Source of the DNA: CAYZGU01 sp964478165
GTDB lineage: Bacteria > Poribacteria > WGA-4E > JAJDTR01
Assembly (NCBI GenBank): GCA_964478165.1
Contig: CAYZGU010000025.1
Span: forward strand, 1-10,614
DNA length: 10,614 nucleotides
Direction of reading: 5' to 3'
Shown piece by piece: positions 1-6,998 of the stretch. Numbering within the stretch: the first letter of the stretch is position 1; each line of letters opens with the position of its first letter. Made by a program: the position numbers and the translations under genes. The notes under the pieces are model-generated. The model was not told the origin of the DNA and searched no databases. It was given only the letters and a program-made list of their open reading frames with translations.

Positions 1-852
1 AGCGAAGATAGTCACGTTTGTAGGTCAAGAAGCAATCGGCCTGCAAGATTCTCAAAACCTTGTGTAGATGTAGACCGGGACTTTTCTTCGCTGGTTACCA
101 GTCGCATGTCCTGGGTTTGGGTTCCATAGGGACCAATTCCACTGTCCGAACCAATTTGTAAAAATCCTGCCATTGAAACACGCTCTGGGCAACGAACTCA
201 CGTGAACAGTCATGGTATTCCATGAATCGGTGCCTTTGGATTGTGATAATAAAACGCTGTATGACAGGACGTCTTTGGTTAAGGTCGTTTCAGCATAGAT
301 AGTGAGGAGGAATGCATTGCAAGAAATTCTCGTTCCAATTGCTGATTGGCCGAGGACGATTCTTCTCCTGTACTATCAGGGCCCGTCGTGCGTCCAGATT
401 AACGATAGGCCTAAATCTCTCTGATGAATTGGGCCAGACCCACTGAGCTCTGTTTGATTTTGTAAGTGGAGAACCGCGGCGACCTTCTTGATTAAGTGAG
501 TTGCTGACTGGTTCACCCACTCGGTGATGAATTTCAGGTCCATTTTCAGACCTGTCGAGAATGTATCTTACCGTGCCAAGCTGTATTCTGATTGCGAACA
601 ATCTCGGACAAAACTAAGATAGATTGCCAAACGGTTTGTGACTTCATTACTGCGATAACCAGTCTAATAGAGGAATTCGTATCTTGAATAACTAATTCTG
701 AAGTTTATACGCTTTTCATTCGATGAGATGCTGTTCAAGCTGGAAACATGTTACTAGCGACGACAACGCCCGAGCGCGAGGATTAAGAATTGTTTGATTC
801 AGGAGTTGTCCTCGTTAGCAAATCCATTTTCCCACGATAACCCGCAACGAGG

Positions 853-874
853 TTCTGTGCGCTATCGCACAGAA
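853..874. repeat. 9-bp perfect inverted repeat, 4-nt loop
   Basis: TTCTGTGCG (853-861) and CGCACAGAA (866-874) are exact inverted copies around the loop CTAT. The flanking GG (851-852) can also pair with CC (876-877) if G875 is bulged. No T-run follows on either strand, so it does not look like an intrinsic terminator. It could be an operator, part of a structured RNA, or a small repeat element. Function is unknown. Confidence 0.7.
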
Positions 875-1045
875 GCCAAGTCACATAAAGTTTTATGGTA
901 ATGTTCGAGTTTTGCGTTCGGTGGACGGTGAAATTGTAGCATAACAAAGTTTGCCGCCAAATAGAAAGCGCTTTATGGCCGCCGTGTGAGACTAGGGAGG
1001 TCGAACTAATCGGAGGCACCGAGACCGAGGAGAGCAAAGATCGGA

Positions 1046-1073
1046 CCTCCGACTGCTTGTGTTCAGTCGGAGG
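1046..1073. repeat. 10-bp perfect GC-rich inverted repeat, 8-nt loop
   Basis: CCTCCGACTG (1046-1055) and CAGTCGGAGG (1064-1073) are exact inverted copies separated by CTTGTGTT. Seven of each ten pairs are G-C, so the RNA hairpin would be stable. No T-run follows on either strand. It lies in the most G+C-rich part of a gene-free stretch, about 170 nt from another perfect hairpin. The two could belong to one structured RNA or a short non-autonomous repeat; the sequence alone does not decide. Confidence 0.7.
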
Positions 1074-1220
1074 AAGACATTTCGGGGTGCTACGTCTACG
1101 CGAGCCGGACGCGCTGGATTTATGCATCTAGCTAATTAGGCTTACTATTCCACGGAGGGAGCTGATGGAATCACAGTCTGATGGCGAGGCCCTCTCTTCC
1201 AGTGGGGTACTTCTACATAG

Positions 1221-2135
1221 TTACGAATCGTTGTTTAACTTTCGCGTTGTTTCCAAATCGCAGCTGGTGGAACCGCTTTCCAGAGTTCCTGAATTTGCTC
1301 GTGCCTTTCCGAGGTATTCGAACAGATCTGGTTCATCGCCATCGTCGTCGGTATTAATAGATTCATTCTCTGCTTCTTCGGAGCTCCCAATCTCCTGAGC
1401 TGATTCACTGGGTTCGCCTATGGGTGGTTCAACATGAGCCTGCGGAGACTGTCCGACATCCATAATGTCTGTGTCATAGAGGTTAAGTTGAGTAGTGGCC
1501 ATTTCAAGTTGTTCTACTTTCTCTGACACCACGGCCAGCGTTTCCTTTATCGTCAGGAGCTCATCTTGTAGATATTCTAGGCGGTCGACCAGCTGGGAGA
1601 TAGTATTTCTGCCCTGTTCAGGAATCCTGCTCTGATTGTCATCATGCTCGGTGACAGGTGCGTTCGGCGATGTAGTTCTCAGTTCGATGCCTGGCGCGGA
1701 CTGTTGTGATGTATCTATGTTTGTTAGATTCTCCGGGAAGGCACCTAGCAGCTGAATCTCATAGATTCCTGATCCCAAACCCTTATTTGAAAAATAAAAA
1801 ACTCCAACATCTATTTTTTGACCAATGAGCAATTTGGGAAGTCGGAGGCCGAGGTTCCAGATCACGGCATCGTTATGTCCACCGAATTGGCGGCTTGAGC
1901 AACGATTCAACTGGCGCAGATAGCGAACGACAATTGCGGTATCAGAAATTTGCTGTGTAATTGGTTCGGTTGTCAAGGTATTTGATGTTTTCATCGCCTC
2001 AAATTGAGGTTCAGAATCCGACTCCGGCTGTACAATTGACATGGGTATCTCACCCTGATCTGCTTTCATGCTAATTGTCCAACCAAAATCTTCGATGCGC
2101 TTGCATGACATGCTAAAGTGATAGCGGATTGCCAT
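1221..2135 (-). CDS. Hypothetical coiled-coil protein with acidic tail (304 aa)
   Basis: I do not recognise this protein. Residues about 62-135 look like a compact, mostly beta domain (alternating hydrophobics, with the segment LPKLLIGQKIDVGVFYF near 99-115). Residues about 140-177 are a polar linker. Residues about 178-217 show leucine/isoleucine heptads typical of a coiled coil, suggesting oligomerisation. Residues about 235-285 are strongly acidic (EEAENE, DDDGDEPD). The C-terminus is polar. There is no signal peptide or membrane segment, so it is probably cytoplasmic. The ATG at 2135 has only weak ribosome-site matches (GGA nine nt upstream), and Met9 and Met23 are alternative starts. It lies 32 nt behind the PfkB kinase gene on the same strand and is probably co-transcribed with it. 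A role linked to that kinase is inference only. A 77-codon plus-strand frame with a good GGAGG overlaps its 3' end but looks accidental. Confidence 0.7.
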   Translation of the reverse strand: MAIRYHFSMSCKRIEDFGWTISMKADQGEIPMSIVQPESDSEPQFEAMKTSNTLTTEPITQQISDTAIVVRYLRQLNRCSSRQFGGHNDAVIWNLGLRLPKLLIGQKIDVGVFYFSNKGLGSGIYEIQLLGAFPENLTNIDTSQQSAPGIELRTTSPNAPVTEHDDNQSRIPEQGRNTISQLVDRLEYLQDELLTIKETLAVVSEKVEQLEMATTQLNLYDTDIMDVGQSPQAHVEPPIGEPSESAQEIGSSEEAENESINTDDDGDEPDLFEYLGKARANSGTLESGSTSCDLETTRKLNNDS

Positions 2136-2167
2136 TGCTCATTGTCCAGTTGTATTTGTGGGAGCGT

Positions 2168-3004
2168 TCATGAGATTGTTCTCAAGCGGGCATGGACTGC
2201 ACCCAGCGTCGGTATACTTGTTGTATGCTTGCCTTCGACAGTGAATGAAGCCACGCATTGAGCAAAATTGAGAGCCTTGTGTGCTAATTGGGTTTTATAG
2301 TATTCAATCAAGAAGGCGGCCGCAAAAACGTCGCCAGCACCTGTCGGATCGACTTCATTGGCCGGATAAGCATCCGATGCTAACGTTCGACCATTCTGAT
2401 AGAGTGTTGCGCCGTACTTGCCTTTCGTTAACACTACTATGGGTGTTAGTCCTACATATTTTTCTAGTTCATCCGGATAGAAACTCAAGTCCTCATGACT
2501 TAAAACCAGTACGTCAGCGTGTGGCAAAATAGCCGCAGCAGAGTCCCAACGCCTAGGATGAATCCGTCTATCGTTGCCCCATTGTCGCATCCAACCCTGC
2601 GGAGTTACACCAACGAGCGCGCGCGGGAAACTGTGGATACAATCGGGATCGACTTCATTAGCGATTGGACAGAGGAAAACAATTTCTACCTCTTTCCAAT
2701 CTTCTGTAACGTGACCTGGCCTTAGTTTCCCTGCCAATGCAAGAATTGATTGCTGACGTTTTCCGTCTTCAGCGTAGAAGTTGTCGAAAATGGTAGTATC
2801 TGATGATTCCTGATAAGCTACCTCGATGCCACTCAAGATGGGAGTGTTTCGATCGAAGTCAGCACCCACAGAGGTTACAGCGCCGGCTCGGCAGCGAAGA
2901 TTTCGTGCGGTAATTGCGGAATAAGCTGCCGAGCCTCCTATCGCATAACCATTTTTCGAAACGTCATAGCCAACATGTCCGATTGCGAGAAAGGTTGGTG
3001 TCAT
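2168..3004 (-). CDS. PfkB/ribokinase-family carbohydrate kinase (278 aa)
   Basis: Predicted cytoplasmic kinase transferring phosphate from ATP to a sugar or sugar-like alcohol. The N-terminus TFLAIGHVGYDV and the glycine pair in the IGGSAAYSA segment (22-30) form the usual substrate-binding start of the fold. The C-terminal signature DPTGAGDVFAAAF (219-231) contains the anion hole GAGD with the catalytic base Asp225, preceded by VLTKGKYGA (191-199). The protein is shorter than ribokinase (about 305 aa), and its middle carries a TPQGWMRQW segment (134-142) that I associate with a poorly characterised PfkB subgroup, so the substrate cannot be named. The frame is open up to a TTG at 3064, but that codon overlaps the -10 box of a strong promoter, so the ATG at 3004, with AGAAGG just upstream, is the likely start. 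It is followed 32 nt later by an unknown coiled-coil gene, probably in one transcript. Confidence 0.88.
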   Translation of the reverse strand: MTPTFLAIGHVGYDVSKNGYAIGGSAAYSAITARNLRCRAGAVTSVGADFDRNTPILSGIEVAYQESSDTTIFDNFYAEDGKRQQSILALAGKLRPGHVTEDWKEVEIVFLCPIANEVDPDCIHSFPRALVGVTPQGWMRQWGNDRRIHPRRWDSAAAILPHADVLVLSHEDLSFYPDELEKYVGLTPIVVLTKGKYGATLYQNGRTLASDAYPANEVDPTGAGDVFAAAFLIEYYKTQLAHKALNFAQCVASFTVEGKHTTSIPTLGAVHARLRTIS

Positions 3005-3055
3005 ACGCCTTCTAGATGTCCACGAAAATGGGGCGAAATGCATCAATTTCATGGC

Positions 3056-3083
3056 ATTGTACAAGCAAATGAGAAAAAGTCAA
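3056..3083 (-). promoter_or_regulatory. Sigma-70-type promoter for the PfkB operon
   Basis: On the minus strand TTGACT (3083-3078) is followed after 16 nt by TACAAT (3061-3056). Both boxes are close to consensus. Transcription should begin near 3049, giving a leader of about 45 nt to the ATG at 3004. This argues against the upstream TTG (3064), which lies within the promoter, and the ATG at 3052, which would lie at or before the transcript start. Confidence 0.7.
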
Positions 3084-3353
3084 GCGCATTTTCGCCGGTT
3101 TATTTATTATGGTCCGCTCAGTGATAAATGCCCAAAAGGTGGAATCCTCAGAGATAGAATGAAGAAACGCATCTTAGGACAAAATGGATTCGTTAAACGG
3201 CCGAGATGTGATGCGAAACACCAGGTCATTCAGGATAAGTGTTCGCAAGGTGCCGCAATCGAGTGTTTTCTCACGATTCGGCAAGCAGATAATTCCTGAT
3301 GAATGTGTGTCAGAGTGGCAAAGGATTACGAGCTCGGAAAATCGAATTCTCGC

Positions 3354-3382
3354 TTGAGGAAAGCCTTATACTATGATACACT
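3354..3382 (+). promoter_or_regulatory. Probable promoter of the receiver-GGDEF gene
   Basis: TTGAGG (3354-3359) is followed after 17 nt by TACACT (3377-3382). The same stretch also offers TATACT (3367-3372) and TATGAT (3372-3377) as overlapping -10-like boxes, but these lack a well-placed -35. A start near 3389 gives an unusually long leader of about 160 nt. Confidence 0.45.
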
Positions 3383-3422
3383 GGCATTTTGACTTTGATT
3401 GTCCTCCGTCCGTCATCATTTT

Positions 3423-3487
3423 TCACAGTGCATGTAAGATTCTCTGTGATTGCTCAGGCAGAGTCCAAACCTAAGGAATTGGTTAGG
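3423..3487 (+). other. Possible structured 5' leader
   Basis: Two short inverted repeats lie in the long leader of the receiver-GGDEF gene: TCACAG (3423-3428) with CTGTGA (3444-3449), and CCTAA (3470-3474) with TTAGG (3483-3487). I compared it by eye with the c-di-GMP (GEMM) riboswitch pattern and did not find its conserved core. Both stems are short and could be chance. Confidence 0.2.
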
Positions 3488-3548
3488 AAACGGGATAGAC
3501 TGGATTGATGGCGGATGTTGAGTAGGAGAATGTCTTGAGGAACCAATT

Positions 3549-4508
3549 ATGAACGAAATCACACCGTCCACCGGGAGGATTCTTGTCATCGATGACGATG
3601 CGTCATCTACTCAAGCGCTATCAGCAGTCTTGACAGAGGAAGGATATGACGTTACTGTTCTACTAAGCGGAGCACGAGTACTCGAGTGCATTAAACAAGA
3701 TTCCTTTGACGTTGTCTTAATCGATTCTAATTTACCCGAACTCGGGGGTAAGAACACAGGCCTACGGATATTAGCGTATACGAAGCAGGTCGATCTTTCC
3801 ATCGAGGTTGTTATCATGTCAGAAGATGGTACACTTCATGCGCTCAAGAAAGCGATGCGAGCAGGCGCCTACGACCTGCTTGTTAAACCGTTTGACGATG
3901 CAGACCTTGTCTCAACGGTAGCTAATGCACTTGTGAGACGAGAACTCAAGGAAGAACGAAATCGACTTGTCCGCGAAGTGGAACTAGTCCGCGCAGAGCG
4001 CAGAGAACTATTCGATCTTGCCACGCGCGACGAACTAACCAATCTCTATAACTATCGCTACCTTCAAAACCAGCTCGAGGTACTGCTGGAAAATGAATCG
4101 TTCCAAACTCCAGTGTCGGTGGTTATGATCGACGCCGACAACTTTAAAGCTTACAATGATCAATACGGGCATCTCAAGGGGAATCAGATTCTCCGCGAGA
4201 TGGCGAAGATACTTAGCTCTCACATTCGTGGGACAGATGTTGTAGCGCGTTATGGTGGCGACGAATTTTCTGTACTTTTGCCTGATACTGACAATGACCA
4301 AGCCCGTGAATTTGGCAAACGTTGTGTGCGACTTATGCGTGAATACAAATTTGATGAGACGTATGTGGTAAACTCACTGACGATTAGCGTCGGTATTGCC
4401 AGCTATCCCAAAGATGCTAACAATCCACGAGATTTGATTGCTGCGGCAGATCGGGAAATGTATGCGGCAAAGAAGGCAGGAGGAAATCAAGTTCATAGTG
4501 CGCGATAG
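3549..4508 (+). CDS. Response regulator with GGDEF domain (diguanylate cyclase, 319 aa)
   Basis: Predicted cytoplasmic enzyme making cyclic di-GMP from two GTP under phosphorylation control. The receiver domain (about 9-128) has the acidic cluster DDD (15-17), phosphoacceptor Asp59 in IDSNLP, switch Ser91 and Lys113 in VKPF. A short helical linker rich in Arg/Glu (130-156) leads to the GGDEF domain (about 157-317). That domain has TRDELTNLYNYRYL (159-172), the metal and substrate residues in IDADNFKAYND (194-204), the intact signature GGDEF (236-240) and the RxxD inhibitory site RGTD (227-230) five residues upstream. It resembles PleD/WspR-type cyclases with a single receiver. The receiver has an unusual GGKNTG insertion after the phosphorylation loop (66-71). 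GAGGAA six nt before the ATG supports the start. No partner histidine kinase is nearby, and the tRNA-Leu promoter begins 10 nt after the stop codon. Confidence 0.95.
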   Translation: MNEITPSTGRILVIDDDASSTQALSAVLTEEGYDVTVLLSGARVLECIKQDSFDVVLIDSNLPELGGKNTGLRILAYTKQVDLSIEVVIMSEDGTLHALKKAMRAGAYDLLVKPFDDADLVSTVANALVRRELKEERNRLVREVELVRAERRELFDLATRDELTNLYNYRYLQNQLEVLLENESFQTPVSVVMIDADNFKAYNDQYGHLKGNQILREMAKILSSHIRGTDVVARYGGDEFSVLLPDTDNDQAREFGKRCVRLMREYKFDETYVVNSLTISVGIASYPKDANNPRDLIAAADREMYAAKKAGGNQVHSAR

Positions 4509-4518
4509 AATTATTTGC

Positions 4519-4547
4519 TTGACGAACCTGACGCGATGGTGTAATCT
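4519..4547 (+). promoter_or_regulatory. Promoter of tRNA-Leu
   Basis: TTGACG (4519-4524) and TAATCT (4542-4547) are separated by 17 nt. The predicted transcript start is near 4554, about 20 nt before the mature tRNA. The tRNA therefore need not depend on read-through from the receiver-GGDEF gene. Confidence 0.65.
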
Positions 4548-4574
4548 GTAGTCGGGCATTAGGTTGCCCGGTGT

Positions 4575-4660
4575 GCCGGGATGTTGGAATTGGTAGACAA
4601 GCTAGACTCAGAATCTAGTGGGCACTATTGCCCGTAGGGGTTCAAATCCCCTTCCCGGCA
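4575..4660 (+). tRNA. tRNA-Leu (anticodon CAG)
   Basis: The gene is 86 nt and folds as a class II cloverleaf. The acceptor stem GCCGGGA (4575-4581) pairs with TCCCGGC (4653-4659), with discriminator A4660, as expected for leucine. The anticodon stem CTAGA/TCTAG encloses CTCAGAA, giving anticodon CAG, which reads CUG. The long variable arm pairs GGGCA with TGCCC, and the T arm is AGGGG/CCCCT around TTCAAAT. The 3' CCA is not encoded. I saw no duplicated 3' end elsewhere in the window that would mark an integration site. Confidence 0.97.
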
Positions 4661-4790
4661 TTTGCAGTGACTAGCAGTGGCGTTGTTCCCACGCTTCAAG
4701 TAGTTCGAAGTGACACGAGGTGAACCGGTCTGGCCTTTGCGCCTCCTAAACCTGTGCTTGCTCGCTGAAGCGCTTTTAGCCATGGTCTTC

Positions 4791-5966
4791 TTACGCTCGT
4801 TTTTTCAAAGTCTCCGGCACAATCCAAAGAAAGAGCAGTACCGCCATGTAGCCAAACCCCGCTAGAACAAAGCTTGAAGCCCCTAAGCCCCAGAAGTCTG
4901 CTATATTTCCGACGAGTAAATGTCCTCCCGCGCCTCCGAAATCCCCCACTAGGCGCCACATACCCAAGAATTCTCCTCGGCCATCTTTTGGTGCCAGGTC
5001 AGCACCAAGTGTCATCATCGTTCCCGAGCCTATTCCGTTTCCAAATCCCATCAGAACAGCTACGGTCAAAAGAGCCAGAAAGCTTCGAGTGACAGGCATT
5101 AAGGCTAATCCAGACGCGAAAATCAGGAAGCATGGGATAGTTGCATATCTCCTGCCGAATCGGTCCATCAGAAACCCGGCTATAGGGAACATTGACATAT
5201 CCACGGCCGAGGAAATCATTACGACGAGTCTGACAGAGTGGGCGGGCAATCCGAGGACCTCGCTGGCATATAACGGAATTACGATCCACCTGCCTTGACG
5301 CACTGTCTGGACGCAAATCTGAGCAGCACCGCCTGTGATGAGCGTGCGACAATGTAGTTTAAACAGATTGGACAAGCGCATTAAGTTTAGCGAGGAATCG
5401 CCGTGAACAGAGGTTCTTTTTGGCTCAGTGACAAAGAACACACAGAGTACAGCGGTCAAACCTGCGACCGCAGCATAAACAAAAAATGGAGCGCGCAGAT
5501 CTGTACCGAGAAAAATAGCAATTGCTTGCCCCGCAAAGCCGCCGATCCGGTTTATGCCGCCAAATAGTGCAATCGACCTGCCTCTTTCAGCAGCCGGAAT
5601 AACGTCGGTCATATAGGCGTGTCGAGAGAGCGACCATAACGAGGCACCGATTCCTCCTACAAATTGGCAAAGAATCAACTCATAAATGTTGGTGGCGTAT
5701 CCCACACCAAGGGTCGATATTGAGACCATTATTGTTCCGACGATCATGGATGGTCGTCTCCCAATTCGCTCGACAAAAATCCCGGCCGGTAGGTTGCCAA
5801 CGACCGCAATGGCGATGACGAAGGTCGTTAGTGTGTAGGAAAGATTAAACGATTTGATGTATATGGCAAAGGTTGGAGTGATGACGCCTTGACCGAAGGC
5901 GAGCAAGAGGGCAGGAAGATAAACAGGCAGAATGAGCGAGTGGCGGGTAAATTTTGTTTCTTCCAA
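4791..5966 (-). CDS. MFS-family transporter (391 aa)
   Basis: Predicted 12-helix inner-membrane transporter of the major facilitator superfamily, moving a small solute or drug by ion exchange; the substrate is unknown. Hydrophobic helices span the whole length. The loop 2-3 signature is clear in the N-terminal half (GIFVERIGRRP, 62-72) and repeated in the C-terminal half (GFLMDRFGRR, 264-273), as expected from the internal duplication. A central polar loop lies near 182-205. The length is typical of 12-helix drug-efflux-like members. The start is TTG at 5966: an in-frame TGA lies upstream, the first in-frame ATG is codon 74 and would remove two helices, and GGAG lies 12 nt before the TTG. It is 105 nt downstream of the broken macro-domain gene and may be co-transcribed with it. 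Its end faces tRNA-Leu; no T-tailed terminator is visible in the 130 nt between them. Confidence 0.9.
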   Translation of the reverse strand: MEETKFTRHSLILPVYLPALLLAFGQGVITPTFAIYIKSFNLSYTLTTFVIAIAVVGNLPAGIFVERIGRRPSMIVGTIMVSISTLGVGYATNIYELILCQFVGGIGASLWSLSRHAYMTDVIPAAERGRSIALFGGINRIGGFAGQAIAIFLGTDLRAPFFVYAAVAGLTAVLCVFFVTEPKRTSVHGDSSLNLMRLSNLFKLHCRTLITGGAAQICVQTVRQGRWIVIPLYASEVLGLPAHSVRLVVMISSAVDMSMFPIAGFLMDRFGRRYATIPCFLIFASGLALMPVTRSFLALLTVAVLMGFGNGIGSGTMMTLGADLAPKDGRGEFLGMWRLVGDFGGAGGHLLVGNIADFWGLGASSFVLAGFGYMAVLLFLWIVPETLKKRA

Positions 5967-6071
5967 GTTTCGCAGTGTCTCCGTTTTACACTCTAGATTT
6001 CAGCCGTATTTCCCATTCCAGCACGATTCGGCGCGAAACCGTGATGGCGGACAGTAAATTAAGGGGCGCTA

Positions 6072-6606
6072 CTAGATGTCCACATAAGAAAAAATTTCGG
6101 CGAAACAATCGTAGGCCACGTCGTCGAAAAGAACAAAACGGACCTCTTGAATTCCCTCATAAGTTTCTACGAACTCTTTCACGGTGGAGTGGGCAATGAG
6201 CGAGGCCTCATCAATTGGGTAGCGATAGATGCCCGGGCTGATCGAGGGAAAAGCAATTGTCATGACTCCACATTCACGTGCCAGGAACAGACTCTCTCGA
6301 TAACAACTTGCGAGCAAGTCGGGCTCATTTTCGGTTCCGCCACGCCAAATAGGACCTACCGTGTGGATGACATATTCTGCCGGAAGGTCGCTCCCGTTCG
6401 TGACGACAGCTTGGCCGGTGAGGCAACTACCCTGTCGAGCACGGATGTCATTACACGCTTGCGCAACGTCCGGTCCACCACCATAGTGAATAGATCCATC
6501 GACGCCACCACCTTCCTGCTAGATTTTCGTTGGTAGCGTTAACAATCGCATCGACTTTTTCTTTGGTGATATCCCTTTTGACAAGTTTGAGTTTTGCCGG
6601 CTTCAA
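6072..6606 (-). pseudogene. Macro-domain (ADP-ribose-binding) protein, frameshifted
   Basis: Macro-domain proteins bind ADP-ribose or hydrolyse O-acetyl-ADP-ribose and ADP-ribosyl groups. From a TTG at 6606 (in-frame TAG just upstream, GGAG about 15 nt before) the frame reads VDAIVNATNENLAG, the family's N-terminal ribose-binding motif. It then runs into 20 unrelated Trp/Arg-rich residues and a stop at 6453-6451. Removing one A from the AA pair at 6513-6514 restores GGGVDGSIHYGGGP, then LPAEYVIHTVGPIW, LLASCYRESLFLAR and IAFPSISPGIYRYP, through to the stop at 6072. The repaired protein would be about 177 aa, normal for the family. The loop usually reading ISTGIYGYP here has Pro and Arg replacements, which may reflect relaxed selection. 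Alternatives are a sequencing error or a programmed shift at GGA-AGG. Confidence 0.88.
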
Positions 6607-6668
6607 TGTTTTTTCTGTACTCTCCTATTTGAGAAACCTCAGCTTGAGACAGCGGCCTAAAGCATGAT

Positions 6669-6699
6669 AATATATGACTAAATCGCGGTATTCCATCAA
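6669..6699 (-). promoter_or_regulatory. Possible promoter of the macro-domain gene
   Basis: On the minus strand TTGATG (6699-6694) precedes TATATT (6674-6669) by 19 nt, a longer spacing than ideal. An overlapping CATATA (6676-6671) gives 17 nt with a weaker box. The expected transcript start is about 50 nt before the TTG start. This is a weak call. Confidence 0.25.
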
Positions 6700-6963
6700 A
6701 ATCTGTGGCGAACCTTTGTTGGATTGCTGGCTATAGGCTATCTACGGGCTGATTATGCATGGTGAGAAGCCCGGTATTTTGAAATTGGGAGCTGTGCCAA
6801 TATGAGAGCCATATTTTCGACTGGTGGCAGGCACAATCGATGACAGTTTGTTTGCCGAGTAGGATTGTATCGCACAGTGACATCAGGGTGTTATTCATGC
6901 CCTCCTCTACGTTAGCGGTCAACTACAGGTCGATGGTAAACAGTAGATCGAAAAGCTTGTATG

Positions 6964-6998
6964 GGCTGCCAATCGTTCGCTACTTGCTTTGGCTGCCA
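6964..6998. repeat. Short direct repeat GGCTGCCA x2
   Basis: GGCTGCCA occurs at 6964-6971 and 6991-6998, a 27-nt period. AAGCTT lies on the outer side of each copy (6953-6958 and 7003-7008). It may be a pair of protein-binding sites or chance; no gene start is near. Confidence 0.3.

Larger units (their letters stand above)
1..1220. other. Gene-poor region at left edge
   Basis: I see no convincing gene here. Open stretches exist on the minus strand (601-290, TTG start; 1127-783; a 53-codon frame 173-12; and a start-less frame of about 105 codons from roughly 374 to 52). None has a good ribosome site plus a recognisable product, and the last overlaps the 53-codon frame in another phase. On the plus strand a 21-codon open frame enters from the left edge and stops at 65-67; it could be the tail of an upstream gene but is too short to judge. 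The part from about 960 to 1110 is richer in G+C than its surroundings and contains one of two perfect hairpins, listed separately. The stretch may hold decayed genes or an RNA gene. This is inference. Confidence 0.5.
3084..3548. other. Divergent intergenic region with regulatory signals
   Basis: This gap of about 465 nt separates the minus-strand PfkB operon from the plus-strand receiver-GGDEF gene. A plus-strand frame runs from 3051 to 3299, but it starts inside the kinase gene's promoter/leader, has no ribosome site and resembles nothing I know. The right part holds a likely promoter (3354-3382) and a leader with small inverted repeats. The left half shows nothing else. Confidence 0.5.

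Noticed and set aside
210..225. TCATGG-TATT-CCATGA inverted repeat
   Set aside because: Six pairs in a 10.6 kb window is within what chance gives; no promoter or gene start is nearby.
783..1127. Minus-strand 114-codon frame
   Set aside because: It is dominated by Ser/Arg/Thr, contains both hairpins, lacks start signals and resembles no protein I know.
1165..1398. Plus-strand 77-codon frame with an excellent GGAGG six nt before its ATG
   Set aside because: Most of it is antisense to the 304-residue minus-strand gene, it is Ser-rich, and it resembles no family. The ribosome-like site is probably coincidental.
4640..4660. tRNA-Leu 3' end as a mobile-element attachment site
   Set aside because: I found no second copy of the 3' end in the window and no integrase or phage gene.
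4625..4782. Minus-strand basic small ORF directly after the MFS gene (begins MAKSASASKHRF)
   Set aside because: Its C-terminus is the antisense of tRNA-Leu, a familiar source of false proteins; there is no family match.
6147..6536. Plus-strand 129-codon frame
   Set aside because: It is the antisense shadow of the macro-domain gene, whose motifs on the other strand are unmistakable.
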